Positions 58,810 through 64,000 of a stretch of DNA of 64,000 bases are shown here, one piece after another; positions within the stretch are counted from its first letter, which is position 1, and each line of letters begins with the position of its first letter. The notes beneath the pieces were generated by a model. The model saw only the letters and a list, made by a program, of their open reading frames with translations, was not told where the DNA came from and made no database searches. The stretch is taken from positions 496,001 to 560,000 of the forward strand of contig NZ_OY776222.1 of assembly GCF_963675395.1 (NCBI RefSeq), read 5' to 3'. The position numbers were made by a program, and so were the translations under genes. Source of the stretch: an uncultured Vibrio sp. (GTDB lineage Bacteria > Pseudomonadota > Gammaproteobacteria > Enterobacterales > Vibrionaceae).

Positions 58810-60252
58810 TCAAGCCAATGCTTTGCAGTGTAAATTCCAATGCAGACAAATCGCATCGCATTTTTTCTGCTTAATCCCTGGGACTGTCATCAACAGATTT
58901 GGGGCAGAATTTAACGCGGTCAAGGTTTGCTCAACGCCTAGGTGAGTGATGATTTTGTTCGCTTGCTCTAAGCCTATGCCTTTAATACTGGTGAAAAATG
59001 TCACCAATTGCGCTTGATTCATCGCACTATTAGGTTTTGTGGCTGTAGAATTAAGTAAGTGTTCACTTTTACTTTGCGCTTGTAAATCAAGGCTGTCTAA
59101 GCTTTCAATACCAGTATCAATCGCTTCAAGGCGAGACTGTTCACACCGTTGAGATTCAGATGGCGCGATTAACTGATGAGCGAGTAAGCCTTGTCGATTC
59201 CAGACTTCACTTGGCCACTCTTCGCCAATTTCTTGGTAGGTACGAGCAAGTGGATAAGCTGAGTCGTGTGGTGCGTATTCGCCAGTATCGGTAGAAATGC
59301 TGGTTTCACCAAAGCTTAGATGACGCAAAGTACGGAGCAAAGATGAATGAATTTTCCCTAACTCTTCCCAGTTGCGATGCGCAAAGTAAGGCTTTTTAAA
59401 GCGCTCTGGCGCGAATAACCACATCAGATATTGACCGATCCAGTCGCGGATATAAGGGAAAGCAGCAAATGCGGTCGCACATTCTAAAATGGTGTAATCA
59501 TCGTCCATGCTCACTGCGATATCACACGCCCAATACTCAGCATTGGCCGCTTTAGATGCCTTCACTGCAACGTCGAGCACTTTCTCTGGCACGGCTTGGT
59601 AATCCATGCTGCCGCCTTGGCTAGTATTAGTGAGCCATTCCCCTTCCGGTGGGCGTCGCCAAAACGCACACACAGGTTGGTGACCTACTAACATTACGCG
59701 AATATCGGCTTTCATTGGTACAAAGTCTTGAATATAAGCGGGGTAATATTGTTTTTTCGCAAACAGGCGTAGAGCCTCGGCTTCAGAGTCCACTTTATGC
59801 ACAAAATAGCCGCCATAATTGGAAGGACCATAGGAGCGCTTCACAATTTTGGGATAAGTAGTATGGCTTAAATAATCCAGGGCTTCATCAACGTGATAAA
59901 AGATTTCAGTGCGCGGGATCGGCAGGTCATGCTTATGACAAAAGTGAGTGACGTTCTCTTTTGATTTATTACAAAACTGGCTGTCGAGTGATGGCACAAA
60001 TTGCACTTCAGGCAGAGCGCGGCTGATCTCACGGAAGGTTTCATAAGCGGTGGCAGGGATATTGCCGATCAGTACGTCGATCTTTTTGCGTTTAATTTCA
60101 TCAATAAAGCGCTGCTTGTCATTTCCCCAATGATAAACAACTTGTTCAATTTTATCGGGCCAACCTTTGAAGTTTGAGCGGTCGAAAAAGCGTAATACAT
60201 GATCTAGATAGAGCAAGCCAAGTGTGGGACGAGTGGAGCCGTGAGAGGTCAT
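58810..60252 (-). CDS. ATP-grasp ligase with C-terminal helix-hairpin-helix domain
   Basis: 480 residues. N-terminal pre-ATP-grasp region, then the grasp core: YPKIVKRSYGPSNYGGYFVHK (lysine and glycine-rich loop), DFVPMKADIRVMLVGHQPVCAFWRR, NTSQGGSM, and WACDIAVSMDDDYTILECATAF. The usual metal motif E-x-N is E-C-A here, so one ligand is missing and activity may be altered. Residues ~330-410 are a low-complexity linker. Residues ~415-480 hold two helix-hairpin-helix motifs (IKGIGLEQANKII, VPGIKQKKCDAI), normally nucleic-acid binding. Overlaps the upstream ATP-grasp gene by 4 bases (ATGA). RimK-like; amide ligase activity is inferred. Confidence 0.8.
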   Translation of the reverse strand: MTSHGSTRPTLGLLYLDHVLRFFDRSNFKGWPDKIEQVVYHWGNDKQRFIDEIKRKKIDVLIGNIPATAYETFREISRALPEVQFVPSLDSQFCNKSKENVTHFCHKHDLPIPRTEIFYHVDEALDYLSHTTYPKIVKRSYGPSNYGGYFVHKVDSEAEALRLFAKKQYYPAYIQDFVPMKADIRVMLVGHQPVCAFWRRPPEGEWLTNTSQGGSMDYQAVPEKVLDVAVKASKAANAEYWACDIAVSMDDDYTILECATAFAAFPYIRDWIGQYLMWLFAPERFKKPYFAHRNWEELGKIHSSLLRTLRHLSFGETSISTDTGEYAPHDSAYPLARTYQEIGEEWPSEVWNRQGLLAHQLIAPSESQRCEQSRLEAIDTGIESLDSLDLQAQSKSEHLLNSTATKPNSAMNQAQLVTFFTSIKGIGLEQANKIITHLGVEQTLTALNSAPNLLMTVPGIKQKKCDAICLHWNLHCKALA

Positions 60253-61247
60253 AATGAGATTTCTACCTGCTGAGTGTTAGAGTGATTTGAGTTTAAATGA
60301 ATGAAGCTGGTGTCTAAGGTCGTGGCCATCGACTGGTTTTGGGCCGGATTCACGTTGCGATCAATCAGATCGACGATGTAGTTGATTTTTGTGTCGTTGA
60401 AATTCAGGCCGAAAGCTTCTTGCTCTGGTGTCGCAAACGCAGGAATACCATTGACTTCAATAACGACATAACGTTGTTTTTCAATGTCATAAATAATATC
60501 AACGCCAGCTATTTCGAGTCCGGTTACGAATGCAGCTTGTTGCGCAAGTTCAATCACTTCAGGAAGAGGTTCACGTAGGATCACATGACCGCCGCTAGAA
60601 ATATTGGTTTTCCAGCTACCAGCGGCTGCTTTACGGCCATAGCAGGCGACGAACTTACCATCAACAATATCAATGCGATAATCAGAAAAATCATTTGGAA
60701 TGACACGTTCAAGATAAAACTGACTACTAGGGTGATTTTTTAAAAAAGGCGCTAGCAGGTCAATATCGCGTGTTTGTTCAAGCTTGATGATGCCATTGCC
60801 ACCCCAACCATCAACGGGTTTACAAATGGCTTGGCCGTTCCACGCAACTAACTGATCTCGAACTTGATCAAGATTGTCGCGGTTACATACGATGTAATCT
60901 GTCGCGCTTACTCCCGCTTGCTTGAGTTTATGAGCGGTACGGAATTTGTCTTCCGTCAACGCAAACGACGCGTAGTTGTTGATCATCGGCATCATGCTGT
61001 CGATGGTTTGGTATAGGTAAACTTGGTAGGGGGTTTGTTCTCCCGCGTTATAAGAGAAAAATAGCTCCAGCTCAGATAGATCCTTGCCTTGGCAGAAAAC
61101 CGTCCCGTCTTGGGCGGTTGCTTGCGCAAGGTTCAAACCACAAATAGATTCGATCTCGCGCTCACGTAGTTGGTCCACCATTTTTTGTTGAATTTGGCTA
61201 CCACCACTATTTTCGTACATCCAAATACCAACTTGCTTCCGTGTCAT
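60249..61247 (-). CDS. RimK-like ATP-grasp ligase
   Basis: 332 residues, first gene of the operon; GGAG before the ATG. ATP-grasp core: ICKPVDGWGGNGIIKLEQ, ERVIPNDFSDYRIDIVDGKFVACYGRKAA, NISSGGHV, and an intact metal motif in AGVDIIYDIEKQRYVVIEVNGIPAF. This looks like an active carboxylate-amine ligase of the RimK/LysX type. The ~40-residue C-terminal tail is polar and Asn/Ser-rich. Paired with a divergent, metal-motif-altered paralogue directly downstream. Substrate unknown. Confidence 0.85.
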   Translation of the reverse strand: MTRKQVGIWMYENSGGSQIQQKMVDQLREREIESICGLNLAQATAQDGTVFCQGKDLSELELFFSYNAGEQTPYQVYLYQTIDSMMPMINNYASFALTEDKFRTAHKLKQAGVSATDYIVCNRDNLDQVRDQLVAWNGQAICKPVDGWGGNGIIKLEQTRDIDLLAPFLKNHPSSQFYLERVIPNDFSDYRIDIVDGKFVACYGRKAAAGSWKTNISSGGHVILREPLPEVIELAQQAAFVTGLEIAGVDIIYDIEKQRYVVIEVNGIPAFATPEQEAFGLNFNDTKINYIVDLIDRNVNPAQNQSMATTLDTSFIHLNSNHSNTQQVEISL

Positions 61248-61476
61248 GCATAGCTCCGTTCATTGCTATTCCCCTCCATATCAGAACCTGTAGCTCTCTC
61301 AATTTCGGGGCAGGATTGATGTTAATTGCTCGTTTTGGTTGTTTTGCTAATTAATGCCTTTGTCACAATAGGGCTATATGTTCACATCACTTTGTTGAAT
61401 ATTTATTACACATAACTCGAAAGTTGTAGGCTCTGGATAAGCTATAACTTCTGGACACATGGAAGGTTATTTGCAC

Positions 61477-62568
61477 ATGTTAGATTTTGGTGATTTGAAG
61501 CAATTAGTAGACATAAACTCCTGGACACATAACAAATCCGGAGTGGACCAAACGGGTCAACTTATGCAGAAGTGGTTGGGGGAGTTGGGTTTTCGTTGTG
61601 AGCGCTATCAGCGTGAAAATATTGGTGATCACCTGTTATTTAGTACTAAAAGTAATGAAAGTTCGCCGAAGTTGTTGCTTTTGGGCCATTTGGATACCGT
61701 GTTCGCACCAGAGACATTCGAAGGTTTTAGTCAAGACCAATATTGGGTCTACGGCCCTGGTGTGTGCGATATGAAAGGCGGGAATTTTGTTGCTCTGCAA
61801 GCTCTGCGCAATGTATTTGCACAGAAAGGGGAGGTCTGCAATGTCGACTTTCTGCTCGTTAGCGATGAAGAGACAGGCAGTGATGACAGTCGTGAGTTGA
61901 CCAAAGAGCTTGCGACTAATTATGCAGTTTGTATTGATTTTGAAGCTGCCGGCGAGAACCACGAAGTCGTGATTGGTCGCAAGGGCGTGGCGACTTACCA
62001 TATTGATCTAAGCGGTAAAGCGGCCCATGCAGGGAATTGCTATGCTCAGGGATGTGACGCTAACCTTGCAGCAGCCAAGATGATGATTGCACTTAGCGAG
62101 TTAACCGATTTAGCCGTGGGTACTACAGTTAATGTTGGTAAAATGGAAGGCGGTATTGGCGCTAATACGATCTCGCCACAAGCCCACCTTACCGTAGAGG
62201 CTAGATTTACTTCGGTTGAAGAGCAACAACGTGTACTTGAAAGTATTGAAAGCATCGCTCAGCAGCCTCAGGTGGACGGCGTGAAAACGGAACTCAGTGG
62301 TGGCCTGCAGCGCGATGTCATGGTTCCAACCGCCGCTCAAGCTGAGTTCATGGCACAGATAGAAGTTGCACTGGGGTATTCGTTACTGACCGAACAGCGT
62401 GGTGGAGTGAGTGATGCTAATGTGGTGGCAGGAATGGGCGTTGCCACTTTAGACGGCTTTGGACCGTTTGGCGATGGTGATCATACTCACCATGAGCGTG
62501 CACTAAAAGCGAGCTTTACTCGCCGCATTGATGAAGTGACAAAAATTCTCACGCTTTATAGCGTATAA
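61477..62568 (+). CDS. M20 peptidase, glutamate carboxypeptidase-like
   Basis: Frame open from the ATG at 61459, but GGAAGG at 61461-61466 favours the ATG at 61477 (MLDFGDLKQLVDIN), giving 363 residues. Zinc-site motifs: LGHLDTVFA, GPGVCDMKGGN, catalytic and ligand glutamates in VSDEETGSDD, and a C-terminal histidine in GDGDHTHHERA. A dimerisation domain lies in the middle (GKAAHAGN). No signal peptide is visible. Resembles carboxypeptidase G2, which removes C-terminal glutamate. Divergent from the ATP-grasp operon, possibly a functional partner. Confidence 0.88.
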   Translation: MLDFGDLKQLVDINSWTHNKSGVDQTGQLMQKWLGELGFRCERYQRENIGDHLLFSTKSNESSPKLLLLGHLDTVFAPETFEGFSQDQYWVYGPGVCDMKGGNFVALQALRNVFAQKGEVCNVDFLLVSDEETGSDDSRELTKELATNYAVCIDFEAAGENHEVVIGRKGVATYHIDLSGKAAHAGNCYAQGCDANLAAAKMMIALSELTDLAVGTTVNVGKMEGGIGANTISPQAHLTVEARFTSVEEQQRVLESIESIAQQPQVDGVKTELSGGLQRDVMVPTAAQAEFMAQIEVALGYSLLTEQRGGVSDANVVAGMGVATLDGFGPFGDGDHTHHERALKASFTRRIDEVTKILTLYSV

Positions 62569-62594
62569 GAATCAAATTGAATTTAACAAGACTA

Positions 62595-62626
62595 ATCTCG
62601 CCACAGTGTCACTGCTGGGGCGAGAT
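62595..62626. terminator. Hairpin between M20 and vanR genes
   Basis: ATCTCGCC and GGCGAGAT around a 16-base loop, between convergent genes. Lacks a clear T run. Confidence 0.45.
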
Positions 62627-62816
62627 CTTCGAAACTCTATTTTGCTCAGATAACCAACTGACTAATTTGCCAACCATCGTGTTTCCTTCATGTTTCGGGT
62701 TGAGAAGATGATATCCATACTCTTTTCCTAATGGCTTAGTGTCGTGGTCATGTTTGTTGTCTCCAAACTCATTAACACATATCGTTATTCTTCCCGTTGC
62801 GCTCAGTCTGACTCAC
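62609..62816 (-). pseudogene. Start-less protein-like frame, possible gene fragment
   Basis: Minus-strand frame running from inside the vanR stop region to a TGA near 62609. It reads NEFGDNKHDHDTKPLGKE, then EYGYHLLNPKHEGN and MVGKLVSWLSEQN. It has no usable start codon except an internal ATG. The composition looks like protein (an enzyme's C-terminus) rather than random translation, but I recognise no family. Could also be chance. Confidence 0.25.
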
Positions 62817-63477
62817 TAAATACTTCTGCATAGTTCAAGGTCACGTTTGCATGTTCTCGCATAAGCGCTTCGGCACGAGAAGCTTGCTGATTTGCGATAG
62901 CATGCACAATGGTGTGATGTTGCAAATGAGCAAAGTAAAATCGTCGATATTCTTGTTTGAGCTTGTCGAAATCAAAGGTAATTGAATTTACTGTAGCGAA
63001 AGGGGTGTGCTCATTTTTTTGTAGTGAGGATGCAATTGCCGGGTTACCACTCGCTTCCAAGATGAGCGCGTGAAACTTTTGATTAATTTCATGATATAAG
63101 TTGAGGTCTTCTTCGCTGACGTAACCTTTATCAAATATCGCGTCGCCAATTTTAAGACATTCTGTGAGAGCTGAATGTAGGTTTGGACTTAGCCCTTTTT
63201 CGGCGGCCTGCCTGGCAGCTAGCCCCTCAAGAACACCTCTTACTTCAATTGCACCAGCCACAGAGCCCTTGGTGATTTCTTTAACGCAATAGCCGCGGCC
63301 CTTTAATTTATGCAACAGCCCTTCTTGTTCTAGTGTGCGAAAGGCGATCCTAACAGGCGTTCTCGATACGCCTAAACGCTCTGCTGTTGGTAATTCCGCT
63401 AACCGCTCTCCTTGCTCAAACTCACCGGTAACGATCATTCGTCTTAGTGTTGATACTACTTCAATGCCAGAACTCAA
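62803..63477 (-). CDS. vanR: GntR/FadR-family regulator, VanR-like
   Basis: 224 residues. N-terminal winged helix (FEQGERLAELPTAERLGVSRTPVRIAFRTLEQEGLL) and a helical FCD effector domain with metal-ligand-type residues in NLYHEINQKFHALIL and HLQHHTIVHAI. Divergent from vanA, with TTTGGGATCCCAAA and a related site between, resembling the ATTGGATCCAAT operator of known VanR proteins. Predicted repressor released by vanillate. Symbol given on context and operator likeness. Confidence 0.8.
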   Translation of the reverse strand: MSSGIEVVSTLRRMIVTGEFEQGERLAELPTAERLGVSRTPVRIAFRTLEQEGLLHKLKGRGYCVKEITKGSVAGAIEVRGVLEGLAARQAAEKGLSPNLHSALTECLKIGDAIFDKGYVSEEDLNLYHEINQKFHALILEASGNPAIASSLQKNEHTPFATVNSITFDFDKLKQEYRRFYFAHLQHHTIVHAIANQQASRAEALMREHANVTLNYAEVFSESD

Positions 63478-63626
63478 ATTGACTCTCCACTTAACTCACG
63501 GTTAATTCCGTTTTCTATTACCTACCGAAAATACACTATTCAGCATCAGAACGTGATTTAACAGAAATTTAATTTATTTAGCAACCTAGCGCAAAATTCT
63601 GCTAGCTAGTTTTCATGGTCAATATG

Positions 63627-63640
63627 TTTGGGATCCCAAA
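63627..63640. promoter_or_regulatory. VanR-type operator, perfect palindrome
   Basis: TTTGGGATCCCAAA, 14 bases, perfectly symmetric, about 100 bases before vanA. The core is close to the ATTGGATCCAAT of VanR-controlled promoters. Confidence 0.65.
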
Positions 63641-63681
63641 AATGGAAATTTAGGCTGATTTTTTAAAATATGGTGATATTC

Positions 63682-63690
63682 TGGATCCCA
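63682..63690. promoter_or_regulatory. Second VanR-like half operator
   Basis: TGGATCCCA, sharing GGATCCCA with the palindrome 43 bases to its left, 51 bases before the vanA start. Confidence 0.45.
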
Positions 63691-63741
63691 TAATAATTAA
63701 CAACCCATTAACAAATGTGAATACAGATAAAGGAATATCGA

Positions 63742-64000
63742 ATGCATCCAAAAAATTGTTGGTATGTAGCCTGCACGCCAGATGAAATAGCCAAGGCCCC
63801 GTTAGCACGAACCATCTGTAATGAAGACATCGCTTTTTATCGTGATGGTGAGGGCAAAGTCGCGGCAGTACAGGATTTCTGCCCTCATAGAGGGGCTCCG
63901 CTTTCACTTGGTTACCTTGAAAATGGAGAGTTAGTGTGTGGATATCATGGGTTAAGAATGGGGCGAGATGGCAAAACGACGTCAATGCCCAAGCAAAGAG
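63742..64000 (+). CDS. vanA: Vanillate O-demethylase oxygenase subunit (partial)
   Basis: The first 86 residues of a Rieske oxygenase, cut by the window edge. MHPKNCWYVACTPDEIA at the start and the Rieske ligands CPHRGAP and CGYHG are in the positions expected of VanA. AAAGGA lies just before the ATG. It demethylates vanillate to protocatechuate with a reductase, VanB, presumably encoded to the right of the window. Divergent from vanR. Confidence 0.9.
   Translation, partial: MHPKNCWYVACTPDEIAKAPLARTICNEDIAFYRDGEGKVAAVQDFCPHRGAPLSLGYLENGELVCGYHGLRMGRDGKTTSMPKQR

Overview
The window looks like a stretch of a Vibrio chromosome, most likely the second chromosome of a Harveyi-clade species. I infer this from gene content, not from a database search: a malT/malPQ/glgB maltodextrin block, a VF530-family small protein, second-copy-type purA and tyrS genes, a MarC protein, and vanA/vanR, all in ~45% GC DNA with tight divergent operons. 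I found no rRNA, tRNA, CRISPR array, insertion sequence or phage.

Layout. 1-13 kb: glycogen and maltodextrin metabolism (malT, running off the left edge and divergent from malP-malQ-glgB; then mtgA and an exported GH13 alpha-amylase). The malT-malP gap carries two CRP-like sites and a cluster of MalT-type boxes built around a 20-bp palindrome. 13-26 kb: mostly single housekeeping genes (DUF1232 protein, dicarboxylate symporter, a DUF1835 gene broken by a 28-bp tandem duplication, nfsA, marC, patatin phospholipase, trhO, prolyl aminopeptidase, D,D-carboxypeptidase, VF530 protein, thioesterase, fpr). 26-33 kb: a tight six-gene operon (ABC importer plus an alkaline-phosphatase-superfamily hydrolase plus a HAD phosphatase) with a divergent HutC-type regulator. 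It looks like an organophosphorus ester or phosphonate scavenging unit, followed by a BCCT transporter. 34-44 kb: tyrS copy, LuxR-type regulator, YSC84-like protein, ppsA/ppsR pair, purA copy with a divergent LysR gene. 44-51 kb: NCS2-like permease and acyl-CoA synthetase, divergent from a soluble PAS sensor kinase and FixJ-type response regulator. 51-56 kb: alpha-glucoside PTS (GH4 6-phospho-alpha-glucosidase, EIICB, GntR regulator).

56-62.6 kb is the least familiar region. Two RimK-like ATP-grasp ligases, one with a helix-hairpin-helix tail and a non-canonical metal motif, are translationally coupled to each other and lie just upstream of a large cytosolic-looking M14 metallocarboxypeptidase. 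A divergent M20 glutamate-carboxypeptidase-like gene sits next to them. An operon that couples amide-bond-forming ligases with carboxypeptidases suggests an uncharacterised peptide or protein tailing/de-tailing system. This is the best candidate for an undescribed system here. The right edge holds vanR divergent from vanA (partial), with palindromes resembling VanR operators between them.
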